Source: Sorghum bicolor
Lineage: Eukaryota > Streptophyta > Magnoliopsida > Poales > Poaceae
DNA length: 64,000 nt
Reading direction: 5' to 3'
NCBI RefSeq assembly: GCF_000003195.3
Contig: NC_012877.2
Location: 23,641,838-23,705,837, forward strand
Shown here piece by piece: positions 13,401 to 25,160 of this stretch (position 1 is the stretch's first letter; each line of letters starts with the position of its first letter). The notes beneath the pieces were generated by a model. It was not told where the DNA came from, searched no databases, and saw nothing but the letters and a program-made list of their open reading frames with translations. Position numbers and translations under genes: made by a program.

Positions 13401-15744
13401 CTAACAAGGACTTACATAACAAACAATGCAAACCTATCTGGGTTTAGACAGAAACTGAAACAGTACTTTAAACTACTATAACTAAACATATGCTTGACCA
13501 AAAATTATGCTATTTAGCTTGATGGAAAGCTTATGAAAAGTACTACAACTCATATGTTTTCATCCAGGCATGATTCACAACCTAACTGAGCCAAAAAAAT
13601 ACAAAATGCAGATCCACTCAGAATAGGAGCAAAGCAACACAGAGCATTTGTTATTTTTTATAACTCTTAATCTGTCATTCCTAAATTCATGAAACTTTTA
13701 CCAGACATCGAATATCATATTAAAAGCTTGTCACAATATTTTCACATCTATGTGAGCAAGAACACAGTGGATATGAAAAAGACAAATATAACAAGCAATT
13801 AAAACGGAACTGCACAAATCTATTTTTACCGTTAAAACTTCAAACTAAAACATGCAATAATATAGATCTACTGCATAGATAATTTCATAAGGATTCCAAA
13901 AAGTCTACATTTGCTATTTTACGACTTTTCTTCGAATTTTATGCATTTCCAAAGTTCACCCATGAAATCTGCAAAAACAAAAGAAAAGGAAAACAGATCT
14001 TGCACCGGGAATCCTGAAGTTTCCATGAATCACGGAACAGCCCTGTAACACTATTCATATGAGTCTTGGCTTCGTATCTGGATCCCTGAGTTGTTTCTTA
14101 TTCTAACCCGAGGTCCCTTTCTTCATCCTGATTTACCGAACAGAGAATGAAGGCAGAGGCGATGCTGGCAAGTCGCTGTCGGCGGCGGGGAAGAGGAGCA
14201 GGCGCATGCTGGAGGTTGGCCTCGCCTTCGCGGGACCAGTGCCCGGCCAGTAGAGGTGGAGAAGCACTGGAGCAGGAAGACCATGTGGAACGAGGGAGCT
14301 CTGTTGCCCGCCATGGTGGTTGCCCTCGGTGGCGAGCAGGATGGGCAGTGAGGGCGGAAGAGGACGCCAGGGAGGAGTGGGGAGCTCGCCATCCACTCTG
14401 GAGGAGGTAGGGGCGCCTAGACGAGCAGCAGAGGAGGTGGAGGGTTCAACTCGCGCATGGATGCCACGCACCAGCGACGTGTCCGCCCGCTGAGGCATTC
14501 CACCGAGCAAGTGTCGGGCACCGAAGTGGTCAGCGTGGGAAGCGATTTTGGACTCTTTACGGGCCGATTTGGACTTCGGGCCAAAAACGAAGGTTGCTCT
14601 ACTCGGCCCACTCTTCAATTTTTGTTTAAGGGTCATGGTCATTAGGGTTGTAGATTAGTAGATAATTTGATGCCAACCCTTAAGTGTCAATGAATTGATA
14701 ATGATTAGCAAAACTCAAAATTGATGACCAAAACGAAGTAACACTGGTGTCATCTTTTGGTATGCTCTTGTCCACAATATGTACTCCAACTTTTGTTATG
14801 AGACTCAAAAAAGTTGTTTAGTAAAATTTGGAGAACGCGGAATGCCAACTTGATGAACTGCAATCCCAGACTTAGAAATTCGAAATGCTGGAAATTACAG
14901 CAGATTCAATATTGTGACTACTATTTGACATGATTAGAAGATGATTCAGACTTAGGCACTTTAAGAAAGTTTGTAGCATACAAACTTTACTACATCTTTT
15001 ACTAAAGGATCTTGTACTGGTTCAGCCTTGTTTGGAAGATACAGGGCTACCAACTAGGGTATCCGAAACTGAGCACCTTGAGGACTTAGCCAAAATTTCT
15101 GGAGTTCCAAAACAGCACTGCATTGAATCTTGTAAGCTCAATTTGACTAGGTTAGGGACCAAACTAGCTCTTGACTATTAAACAAAATCAGTTCTACAGA
15201 AGTTAAACTACAACTTTTATTTAAGGTCAAACTTCAGAACTAGTACAGAAGTCAAACTTTCATTTTGGTCAAAGTAGCAACTTGATAAAGCATGAATTAA
15301 GGTTTTAGGCCACTTGAAGCATTTTCTAGGCACAAGCTCAACACGTACCCTTCGTGACTTTATTGTAGAGTTCATCTAGAGTCATTTGGGCAAGATTGCA
15401 AGGATTTGTTGATGACCTATCGTTCTATTCACTTAATAAGGTCATTCCAACAAGCATGTAACTTATCATTTCATGTGACCTTTGGATTCCAAACTTTTTG
15501 AAACTTTTTGAGTGATCACTATAGGCAGTGATGGATGTGGGACACATAAAAGAGATTCCATAAACATCACCCAAGCATGCACTTTGAAAAGGTACTATAT
15601 GTCAGCAAGGGTGCATGCATTATCTAAGTTTAACTTGAGGCTCACTTTCATGGATTAACCTTAACATGATCATCACTACTTATCTTGGCATTTTTGAGCT
15701 CAAAACCTAAAGTCTAACTCGTGGCAAACACCTTGGGTGTTACA
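10451..15744 (-). repeat. 5' LTR of the Tekay-like non-autonomous element (about 5.3 kb)
   Basis: Plus-strand limits are tgtgacagaaccgcc and ttgggtgttaca. The reverse complement of the Tekay 3' LTR (49484-53448) has matching ends and shared interior phrases, for example the caggtgacaggaaatcacctg region near 11760 and a hairpin at 10886-10907, so the two are one broad family. A CpG-rich block (about 14130-14640) carries overlapping frames on both strands; this corresponds in position to the CpG-rich block of the Tekay LTR and I do not regard it as a gene. At 5.3 kb it is longer than the 3.97 kb Tekay LTR, so it may contain an undetected insertion. Confidence 0.72.
10886..10907. other. Conserved LTR hairpin (ctgagtac...gtactcag)
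   Basis: An 8-bp inverted repeat, ctgagtac and gtactcag. The same structure recurs in both LTRs of the Tekay element (42331-42352 and 52979-53000), with the stem shortened in those copies. It lies next to a consensus splice donor (gtaagtc) in all three. Confidence 0.6.
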
Positions 15745-16888
15745 GTACTTTCGAGTAGAAGCAGCATGTGTGAGTGAACGTGCAAGTGAATCTTGATTTT
15801 AAACCACATGACAAGCTCCTAAGGGTCTACACAGCTTGACCACACTCAATGTTCATAAGCAGTAAAAAGTAAATGTGTGGCTCAAAGTCTAGCAAGCATG
15901 TATATATGGCTGTGGTAGGAATTTAAACTCTCATCATACAGGAACTCATCATGCAATATTTTAAAAAATTTCAAAGATAAAATTCTCCAGAATTCTAGCA
16001 TTTCTAGGAACAGATAAACAACAGCTCAACCTTCCCATATCGTATCCGTTAACAACTTAGACTTCAGATCAAGTTTTCTTCCCAAAAGTTTAGGTTTAGA
16101 TCAAGCTTTAAATTATAACAGTTATGTCTAAACTAGAGAGAAAACTCAAATTTAAAAATTAGGCAGAGCAACTATTCATCATATCCATGCTAGAGTTTTA
16201 TTATTAAAATCCAGTTTAGCATAGCCACTTTATTTATTTATTAAGCACACTAAGCAAAAGGCATATATATAAGCATAAAATCTTTATTTGGTTTTCCATT
16301 GTTATGTATATTTATATTTTAATATAGTATAAGTATAAAGATAGATAGAAATACTTAGCGGGGTAAATGGGGGTGCTCTCCCCCAAGCTGAATTTTGAGG
16401 CAATTTCTTTTGATGTAGCTAGCAGGTGGCAGAGGTGTATTTGAAAGTCGGCAATATCTTGACAGCGATTAGAATGTCCTCCGTCTGCTAGTCTTCTTGA
16501 TTCTTAAATTCTGTGGAGCTCAAATAGACAACAAAGCTTTGTGGAACTGATTAAGTGTTAGCATAAACATCTAGCCTTTATCATGTTGAGACTCCTTAAT
16601 AATTAGTACTCCCTGTTTTTATATTTTCATTTTATAAAGCAGAAAAGAAAATTTTTAATTTTATTTTTATGCCACCACAGTGAATGTACTTATGGGTTTT
16701 ATGCCACTCGTATACTCACAAGGGGCTTACTATTTTTTAACCTTTTTATTTTCTTTTTAGAATGGTATGAACATGATTAACTAAGCAAACTATTTGAAAT
16801 AATTGAAAGGAAAAAGATAACTACCAAGTTTACCTCTTGGCAAGGCGTTCGGTGTTTTTAAGTCCTTCGAACGGGACTCTCCATTTTC
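15745..16888 (-). other. 3' non-coding region of element A
   Basis: Closely similar to 62720-63871 of element Z and loosely to 27480-28100 of element D. It has no coding potential. The similarity ends sharply at 15744/15745, which is how the insertion point of the Tekay-like element is placed. Confidence 0.75.
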
Positions 16889-19536
16889 TCAATTGTCCTG
16901 GGATTCGTTGGGTGGCGTAGTCGGTACTTCCGGCGGCGCCTCTTCTTCATTTATGGTTATTTTCTCTTTCCATACCTGACTCGGTGCTACGGTCTCCTCT
17001 GGATAATTCTGTTTAAACTGTACCTCTTCTGACCTTACAACTTCTCCTTCATAGTCTGCCCATCCGTCCTTGATAATCTGCCTCTTCTGGTTGCGGTTGC
17101 GTCGTTTTCTGACCTACTTAGATTCTTCAACGATATAGTTAGGGTCAGTAAAATAGCGGCGTACCTTCTCTGAGGGGAAGTGCATATGGACTTCTCCAGT
17201 TCTAATGTAGATGATTGCTTTAACGGTGCTGAGGAACGGTCTTCCAAGGATGATGGGTGGATCGTACTCGTCTTCTCCCATGTCAATAACCTGAAAGTCT
17301 GTGTAGACAAAATGATCGTCTATTTTGATAGGGACATCAGTTACTATTCCTTTAACTTCTCGAAATGTTTGATCTGCCATCTAGAGCTGAATGTATGTTG
17401 GTTTTAGGGGCATGGTTCCGAACAAGAGCCTATAGGTGACTGCGGCCGTTATGTTGACGCCCGATCTGGTGTCGCAAATCGTCTTGTAAAAGTTGTATCC
17501 ATTTATAGAGCAATAGATGCTTGGCATTCTTGGGTCATCCTTCTTGGTCAAAAATGGTGACTTTAGTTGATGATCTTGGCCTCCATGAACTACAGTGACC
17601 ATCTTAGCTGACTCGGTCCACACTTGCTTGTTCTTGTTCCTCCTGTTGGTCCTCTTCCTTGGTTCACGTCTGGATTGATCTGAGATTTGTGTAGTCTTGT
17701 TCTTGAAGGAAAATGTCTCCTTCCTCCCTTTGAAGTAGAAACTGATCTTGGCAGCACTGGCGTAGATGACAGCTCCCGAGGTGTTTAAGAATGGTCTCCC
17801 TAAGAAGATGGGTGCTCTCTCATCATTACCGGTCTCTATCACCATGAAGTCTGCTGGGGCATACAAGGTACCAACTCGGACACAAAGGTTCTTCAATATT
17901 CCTTTTGGAAAACTTATCGTCTAATCTGCAAACTGCAAACACATGGTTGTTTCTAAGAAAGGATATGTAAAGAATTTTTCATAGAGTACCCTGGGTATAA
18001 TGTTGACGCTGGAGCTAAAGTCGCAGAGTGCTTCTGGGACGTCCACCATGCCGATGGAGATCGGGATGACGGGGCGTCCTGGATCGCCTCTCTTGTCCGG
18101 CAGAAGGTCAGTAGTAAATTTAGTGACGGGGTTACTCCAATTACCTGCATCAAACATGTCTACAAGATTTGCAGATTCTAATCCTTCCGGTTGTGATGGT
18201 ATACCGGGGTTAGTAGCAGGAACAGCAGCAGCTATTTGATTTAACTGAGATTCAATCATTTTATTAAAGCTAATTTGATTCTTGATGGCAGTAGAGAAAT
18301 TATTCATTCTATTATTTATATTTTCTAGCATTTTATCATTAGATGCCAATTTCTTAGATAGGTTATCCATTAGCTTTCCTTGATTAGACACTAACTCTCT
18401 CAGAGGTGGAAAATTATTATTATTGTTGTAAGAATTATTACCTTGATAATTACCTAAGTAGTTAGGCCTCTGTTGATTCCAACCTTGGTTTTGTTGAGGA
18501 CGGTTGTAGTAGTTGTTGTTGTTATTGTTGATGTAGTTCACATCCTCAAGTATTTCAGGGCAGTGTTGCCTGAGTGTCCAGTGTCTCCACACTCCTCACC
18601 AGTCATGTGAGAGTCGTAGATGTGCATAACTTCTTTCTTGTCTCCAGCTCTATCATCGAGCTTCTTCATGAGCAGGTCTAGCTTTGCAGACAGCATGTCT
18701 ACCTCCTTGAGCTGATGCATACCTCCACCTCTCTTGCGTGTCTGGGTCCTCTCTTCATTCCAGCCTTGATTGGACGCCATCTTCTCCACAAGAGGTGTGG
18801 CTTGTGATATAGTGAGTGATAAGAATGCTCCTCCAGCTGCAGCATCCATGGTCTCTTGGGCACTGTTGCCGAGCCCATGATAAAACGTCTGCATCAGTAG
18901 CCAACTCTCCATTCCATGATGGGGACATTCTAGGATGTAGTCTTGGAAGCGCTCCCATGTTTCTGGAACAGATTCATCATGTTGTTGCTGAAAACTTGTA
19001 ATTTTCCTACGGAGAGCATTGGTCTTGCCCATGGGAAAGAACTTAGCCAGGAAGTTTGTTGAGCAGAGTGCCCACGTAGTATTCTTCTCCTTTGTAGCGT
19101 AGAACCACTACTTCGCTCTTCCTAACAGTGAGAATGGGAAAAGGCGAAGTAGTATAGCATCTCTGGGGACTCCTGATATGGTAAATGTGTTGCAAATCTC
19201 CAGGAAGTGTTGGAGATGAGCACTAGCATCTTCGTGTGCCTTCCCACAGAACTGATTGGATTGCACCATGTTGATAAGTCCAGGCTTGAGCTCAAAGTTG
19301 CCATCGATCTCTGCAGCAGGTCTAGTGTGGATGTTGTCCGTAGTGGGAGTTGAGAACTTGCGGATCGATTTGTTCGCCATGGCTTCAAACTCTGAAGACA
19401 AGTTCCGGTGATCTTCTTGATTGGATGAAGCTTCTTGCTGAAGTGTTGATGATCTCTTCTTGAGCTTGGCTCTTGTTTTTCTGAATAACGCTTCGGGATT
19501 GTCAACAAAATTTCCTGGAAGATGTATTCTATTCAT
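16889..19536 (-). pseudogene. Athila-like gag-protease polyprotein with two retropepsin-like domains, decayed
   Basis: Read on the minus strand from the ATG at 19536. A retrotransposon gag core (about 19300-18790: LFPFSLLGRAK, then ALRRKITSFQQ and ETWERFQDYILECPHHG) is followed by a zinc knuckle near 18590, whose first Cys is Gly (EECGDTGHSGN) and which holds a frameshift, and by an Asn-rich linker. A first protease-like unit follows (CDFSSSVNIIP near 18020, then IFLGRPFLNTSGAVIYA near 17800) and a second (ICDTRSGVNI near 17470, then IILGRPFLSTVKAIIYI near 17240). The frame closes at 16889. In-frame stops at about 19108, 17921, 17381 and 17114 are all TAG; at least the first three sit where related proteins have Gln. 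No RT or integrase follows. Non-functional as it stands. Confidence 0.85.
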
Positions 19537-19670
19537 ACATTACCCTGCATAAGATAAAATAGAAAAATATCGGGGTAAAACTGTATGAGAGAATTGATAA
19601 GCTCAATCAGATTAGTGATGCGAATGAAAACTCAAAATCCTATATTCATTCCTGATTAGTAATCAACCTT

Positions 19671-19687
19671 CCCCGGCAACGGCGCCA
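19671..19687 (-). other. Primer binding site, tRNA-Asp (Athila) type
   Basis: Minus strand TGGCGCCGTTGCCGGGG, a perfect 17-base match to the site used by Athila-group elements, eight bases from the LTR. Confidence 0.92.
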
Positions 19688-19695
19688 AAAATGCT

Positions 19696-22692
19696 TGTTG
19701 GGTATTCTTAACATCACTACCAAAAGTAGACTTAGTTTTCTAATTCTGATAACGGTGCCAAAAATGCCAAACCTATCCCTCATACCACTTAAGCCAAGTT
19801 GTCATCCACTGCATGACATGAGAGACGCGGTATTAAAATATACAATTGCTCTTTTAAATAAATAATGAATGGGATCTGCAAGCGCACAGATTAACACCGA
19901 TGTAGCATTTTAACCGGGAAGTATTCCAGGTATCGTTATTTATATTTTTACCACTAGGAAGGGATTAGCAATCATCAATATTGATTATAGAATGGAATAT
20001 AAGATTGAGTATCTATCATTGCATGTATAATTGAGAACATTTATCTAACTCTTTCATACAGGGATAAGTGTCACATAAAAGATATATGAAGTAATGAATA
20101 GTGACAAAGATAATTAATCTGATCAGCATAACTTAGCCACATAATAAATATGATAAGCACCTCAATTAGATACTCTATAAAGTCATTAGCATGGAATTAG
20201 AACGAACTACAAGAATATTTCATAAGTTATTCTCAGCTATATAGTCTAGCATTATCATAGTTAGTGCAAGCATACTTAGCAATCATTGTGAGACAAGACT
20301 ACGCCCATGCATAGTGATATTAGCAAGGAATATGAGAAACATAGCAATCACTCCCCTATAATAATGTTGCTCTGCCAGCCCAATACACGAGAGGGGGACT
20401 ATATAAGAATCAATGAAGCTGTCACTATCACGAACTACCCCACGATCTAGCATATTGGGTACAATCACAGATAAATACGGTATAAGCACCACGCCTACGC
20501 AATATCTATCATTTACCCATGGATCCGATGGATAAACGCTATACGATCCTAAACATGTATATAGATCCAATCTAACTAAGCCAAGTATATAACTATGATA
20601 AACTAAGAACAATATAATCTTGAATATAAACAAGTAGAGCAAAGTCATAAGCAATATATTGAAGTAGAACAAAGTCATATTCATAATATTGAAGAACAAA
20701 GATGATTAGAAGAACAATTAGAGAATTACCAAGAATCCTCTTGACAGATCCGGAAACCAATCGAAGATTGACTCCTTCTAGTTCTAATCCTATGTAGCTA
20801 TGCTAATCTAGATATCTAATTGATGTGGTGGCTCTAATCTTGATTAGAGGCTTCTTCTCCCTTGAGGAATAATGAATTAGGGTTGAGAGACTCCCTCCTC
20901 CAGGGGCCAGGGGGTCTGGTTTTATAGTCCCTTCAAGTGAATATGGGCCGTTGGATCAAACCAACATAGATTGAACGGTTATCCTTGATCCTTTAGGTCG
21001 GTGGAGATTGGTCCCGAAAGAGAGTCTTGATCCAACTCTACAGGGGGGCGGGCGCCCAGGTCAACTGGGCGGGCGCCCAGTGCCTGGCTCCGTTTGGCCT
21101 CCGTGTTGACACTTCTTAACACCACTTGAATACTAGGTTGTCATCCCCAGCATGGCACTAGAGTGTACTATGGTATTTATACGCACACAGATAATCCGCA
21201 AGCGCACGGATACTGTTGAAGCTTTTACCCGGTTAAAGGTTTTATCGTATCCACAGGGAAACGGGAGAACCAACTACGCTCTAACTTAACCAATATAGAT
21301 AGATAGGTGTGAATAGGAAAGATGGTAGAATCGAATAAGAACAATATTAAAGGTAAGATAACAGTAAGTGATAATATGGGAATAGAGAGTAGAGCAATTC
21401 TAGTATATGGGCGATGGTAGCAGAATAGAGAGGATAACTATGGTTTCTCTACTTCAAAGGGGTATGTCTATGTCTGGGACGAACCACGTGATAAGATTAC
21501 ACCAAAAAGGATGCTTATCCATAGGCCGATAAACCCTACCCGTCCTGCTAACGAGAGGTGGACTACAGAGGACCAACGTAACTGTCACCTACGCGGCCTA
21601 CCACACGATCCAGCTAGACAGGGGATATCCACAAGTAATCTAGATCTAAGCACCTCGCTTACACCTATAATACAACTCTCACCTATAGCGTCTTATAGAT
21701 TAGAATACTCAAAAGAGTTGTGAACCAGAACATACATAATTAGTAATTGCATAATGAATTACAAGTAGATTACTAGAGTCATCCCATGAGCGAGCTTGAT
21801 TAGAGCTTGATCATGACGAAGTACAACCGGAGGAAGAACCGACAGGCCGGCCTCTCCTCTAATCCTCCTTCGCTCTCCATCTTGCTACTATCTAGATCTA
21901 CTCTAGTTTAGAGAAGAGAGGAGAGCTCTCATCTCTAAACCCTAGCTTTTGCTCTGTCTATGAATAATGAATAATGATCAAGGGTTGCCTCCTCCAGGGG
22001 CCAGGGGGTCTGGTTATATAGTCCCCTCATGTGAACCTGGGCCGTCGGATCAAACCGACATTGATTGAACGGTTATTCTTGATCCTTTAGGTCGGTGGAG
22101 ATCTCCCGAGAAACAGAGTCCTGTTTGGACTCCAACAGAGGGCGGGCGCCCAGGGAAACAGGGCGGGCGCCCTGCCTCTGGCCCCTCTCGGCCTCCGCTT
22201 CCTTCCCGTGGCTTCTGGTGTCTTCTAGATGTAAGATAATTGCGCGGCACGTTAATATCTCTATGTAATCCTGACGTGTGGGTCTTTCTTCCGTATTTCC
22301 TGATAACCCCCTGCAGAAATAGACAAACACCAAAACTCGTGGAATTCTGTCAGATAAAACCCTAAGTCTAGATGTTGATTTGATTTGGATCCTTTTCTTT
22401 GTTTATTTGATAAATAAATTTGATACTTAAGGACCGTCAACACTCCGCTTCCTTCCTGTGGCTTCACGAGTCTTCTAGATGTAAGATAATTGCGCGGCAC
22501 GTTGATATCTCTATGTAATCCCAACATGTGGGCCTTTCTTCCGTATTTCCTGATAACCCCATGCAGAAATAGACAAACACCAAAACTCGTGGAATTCTGT
22601 CAGATAAAACCCTAAGTCTAGATGTTGATTTCATTTGGATCCTTTTCTTTGTTTATTTGATAATTAAATTTGATACTTAAGGACCGTCAACA
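19696..22692 (-). repeat. 5' LTR of element A, interrupted by a solo LTR
   Basis: Plus-strand ends are tgttgggtattc (19696) and ggaccgtcaaca (22692). The LTR is continuous across the nested copy at 21104-22442, giving a parental length of about 1.65 kb. It carries the conserved U5-side hairpin (19874-19891), the paired GGGCGGGCGCCC motif (21046-21057 and 21067-21078) and the motif gttggatcaaaccaac near 20950. Confidence 0.85.
21104..22442 (-). repeat. Solo LTR of an Athila-like element nested inside the LTR of A
   Basis: A 1,339 bp LTR with ends tgttgacactt and ggaccgtcaaca, flanked by the 5-bp target duplication ctccg (21099-21103 and 22443-22447). A single LTR with an intact duplication and no interior is the product of recombination between the two LTRs of a former full element. 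It keeps a TATA box on the minus strand (22014-22020) and the motif pair 22140-22151 and 22161-22172. Confidence 0.93.
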
Positions 22693-23517
22693 ATTGCCAT
22701 AATCGGTGAAAAGATCCGTCTCGATATTAAGAGGATACTCCAAGGGATGAATCACTTCTTCCCTTGGAGGTGTTTGGGATTGTGGTCCAGTCTCGATAGC
22801 TTGTAATGTGGCTACTGTAGCATCGGCTGATGAGGTTTCATCCCTAGGGGCTTGGTCTTCCTTAGGGGCATCAGTATGGTCATCAGTGTAGGGGGTGTTG
22901 TCTAGTATGGTTGCTAGGACCACCCTACCTTCACTAATGGGTAAATGAAGGAATGCTCCCTTTGAGGCTAGATCAAGGAATTGTGCAGAACTTTGCCTAA
23001 GACCAAGATAGAAATGTTGCATTAGCGTTGGCTCGGTTATGGCTAAGTCTGGGCCTGACGATGCTAAGTCTATGATTCGCGCCCAAGCCGCACCTAGAGA
23101 TTCCTTCTCTTCTTGCTTGAAGTTTAGGATCTCTCTACGGAGACGAGCCACATGGGAAATGGGGAAGTAGGTAAGGCAAAACTTGGCTTGTAGCTTCTCC
23201 CATTCTTTGTCTACACTACCTACATAGCGAGAGTACCACTGTCTGGCTTTTCCCATCAAAGAGAACGGGAAGAGCTTCCAATTAAGGGTAACTCGCCTCA
23301 TCCCTTGGATGTGAATGCATGAGCAAAGCTGCTCGAAATCACGTAGGTGGGTATAGGGATTTTCATCTCCTTCTCCTGAAAAGGGATTCTTCTGAACCAT
23401 CACTATGAGACTTGGGCGAAGCTCATAACAAATGACCAAAATGGCCTGAGAAGAACTAGGCGGCTCCAGCTCAGCGCCCGACGGAGCAGCATAGTCGAAG
23501 AGGGTTGTTTGATCCAT
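22693..23517 (-). pseudogene. Athila-like gag fragment of element B, cut by element A
   Basis: The minus-strand frame opens at the ATG at 23517 (MDQTTLFDYAAPSGAELEPP) and runs 275 codons without a stop until the LTR of A at 22692. It contains a retrotransposon gag core: NPFSGEGDENPYTHLRDFEQ, LFPFSLMGKARQWYSRYVG, FCLTYFPISHVARLRREILN and LMQHFYLGLRQSSAQFLDL. The capsid protein would form the virus-like particle. The frame extends upstream to 23634 but that part overlaps the primer site, so the ATG at 23517 is preferred. B is a different subfamily from A and D by sequence. The remainder of B lies left of the nested elements, outside the window. Confidence 0.85.
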
Positions 23518-23587
23518 GGGATAGGTAAAGGTTTTAATCAAACAAGGATAACTTGACGACTTTGAGTTTGATTGACCAGCTACCATT

Positions 23588-23604
23588 CCTCGGCAACAGC
23601 GCGA
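23588..23604 (-). other. Variant primer binding site of element B
   Basis: Minus strand TCGCGCTGTTGCCGAGG, three differences from the tRNA-Asp type site and in the same position relative to the LTR. It may be a decayed tRNA-Asp site or a match to another tRNA. Confidence 0.65.
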
Positions 23605-23612
23605 GAAATGCT

Positions 23613-24867
23613 TGTTGACTCTTCTTAGCGTCACTACCTAGGATTGTCAGTCCTTGGCACAACACTAGAAATACTTGTGTGACACCAGAAGTGGCAAACG
23701 GTTTTACCGCAAGCGAACGATGGTCAATGTAGCACTTCACCAGGAGTATTCCAAGTATCGTATTTTCCACGGGGAACGAGAAGTGGAATAACTAGACCAA
23801 TTGAGTCGTCGGATGATAATCAAGGGGCTTAGGATTGGGTAGAGAGGTATTTCTAGTATTTGGCTTCTGGCTAAGCTATTCTAAGTATACGTGAGAGTTA
23901 ACTCCCTTCCTACTATGCCGATAGGTGAAAAGGGTGTGGCAAAACACTTCCCTAGGCAGCTACCATGCAGGCCAACTATTATTTGCAACTTGCCTAACAA
24001 CACACTGAAGAGAACTCCTAATGTCCAGCAGAGGCCTGTCACGCTTTGCTGCTGGCGTTCTTCAGGTGCGACAAGAAGTCTACAAGGGCAGACTTAGTGT
24101 AGACACCATGTCTACACTAATTCTACTACTCTAGACCCAGCTAAGGTTTCGAGCACTTCACACAAGGAAAAGCAATGTGCTAGATAGGCCGGTTGTATAC
24201 TTAAAATAAACTAAGATAGAAAGTAAATACTGGAAGTACTCAGATGAAAGGCAACTAGAAACAAGACTTACTAGAAGACAATCATCCGCTGAGGCGCTCC
24301 TAGAAGAAGACTCCCAACAAGCCGGGACTCCTCCTCGGGGAACTCCTCACTCTCTTACCTCTATTCTCATACTTAGCTAAGATTAGCTCTTCCTAAGATA
24401 CATCATGATTAACTAAGCTCTCTAAGGGGGTATTTATAGGGGGAGATGGAGTAGGCGCTACTCCAGTGCCACGTCAGCGATCCGTGTGCTCCTTCTTCTC
24501 CACTGTTGGATCAAACCGACCCTGGAACCACCATATGATCAATGGTTGGGAATTTCCATCACATGTTCATCATGGGGATGTCGGTGGGAGTGAACTGACT
24601 CAAGGTGGGTCCACATGATGTCCCCACTTGCCATCTTCAATGTTTTGTTGATATGTGTGGTTTTGGTTCTTGATCATCTTTGCTTCATTTGATCTTGATC
24701 ACACTTGATTAGTAGTTGTTTGCACCTGCATCCAAATAATGACATGTACATGTGGAACCAAGTGAATTATACCTATGTCACTACTTAGTTGCTTGGTGAT
24801 ATCCCCAAAACTTAACCTTTGTTGACGGTTTTAGTGGTCGAAAATCATAGTGAAAATACCGTCAACA
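23613..24867 (-). repeat. 5' LTR of element B
   Basis: Plus-strand limits are tgttgactcttc (23613) and ataccgtcaaca (24867), about 1.26 kb. Internal phrases match the other Athila-like LTRs (gcaagcg, gtattccaagtatcg, gttggatcaaaccgacc). The last 48 bases are themselves bounded by tgttgacggt and accgtcaaca and can fold back. The 5-base duplication cannot be tested because the other end lies outside the window. Confidence 0.75.
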
Positions 24868-25160
24868 ATAGCACAGTTGATCCACAAGAGCATCGCCCGA
24901 GCCGCCTCCCCCGCCTCGTTCGTGGGATCGAGCTCCCAGGAGGTGGAGAGATCATCGATCGCGGACCTGAGCCGACTTTTCAACACAACCTCCACCTCGA
25001 GCTCAATCTTAAGGGTCTGATAGGTGGTTTGGGCTGCTAGCAGGTCATCCTCAAGCTCTGTAGAAATCAGGACGAGAGTTAGTTGACAGAAAACAAATAC
25101 ACGCTTACCGTGGATCTCCTCCTGGAGAGACGTGTTTTCACCAACTAAGTCGGTGTTGGC
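24868..25160 (-). pseudogene. C-terminal part of a coiled-coil transposon-associated protein, split by element D
   Basis: Minus-strand translation gives ANTDLVGENTSLQEEIHG, a likely intron, then STELEDDLLAAQTTYQTLK and SRLRSAIDDLSTSWELDPTN before element B interrupts it. The charged, heptad-like character indicates a coiled coil. It continues to the right of element D at 33272, where the duplicated bases ttggc mark the insertion. From memory the text resembles multi-exon grass proteins labelled 'putative gypsy type transposon' (Pfam PF04195-associated); I could not search. What transposon type it belongs to is uncertain. Confidence 0.55.

Larger units (their letters stand above)
6240..15744 (-). 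mobile_element. Tekay-like non-autonomous LTR retrotransposon (5' part only)
   Basis: The right-hand LTR (10451-15744), an iMet-type primer site just left of it, and a leader region homologous to the leader of the coding Tekay element at 42800-43500 identify a minus-strand chromovirus-like element. Its interior to the left is non-coding and is interrupted at 6239/6240 by the LARD-like element. The 3' half lies beyond the window. Because ORF0, gag and pol are not found where the related element has ORF0, I infer a non-autonomous derivative that keeps only the LTR and leader signals. Confidence 0.75.
15745..22692 (-). mobile_element. Athila-like element A (gag-protease only, 3' end displaced)
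   Basis: A minus-strand element with a 5' LTR (19696-22692, containing a nested solo LTR), a tRNA-Asp type primer site at 19671-19687, a broken gag-protease reading frame and 3' non-coding sequence cut at 15744/15745 by the Tekay-like element. The candidate target duplication of that insertion is gtact (15745-15749). After the second protease-like domain the frame ends in a clear stop without any reverse transcriptase, and the homologous elements D and Z end in the same way. This suggests a family of non-autonomous Athila relatives that encode capsid and protease-like domains only. Confidence 0.8.

Noticed and set aside
14123..14645. Frames of up to 169 codons near 14.1-14.6 kb
   Set aside because: They lie in the CpG-rich block of the Tekay-like LTR, are open on both strands, and show no protein similarity.
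18420..18540. Trinucleotide repeat around 18.42-18.54 kb as a separate feature
   Set aside because: It encodes the Asn-rich linker after the zinc knuckle in gag of element A.
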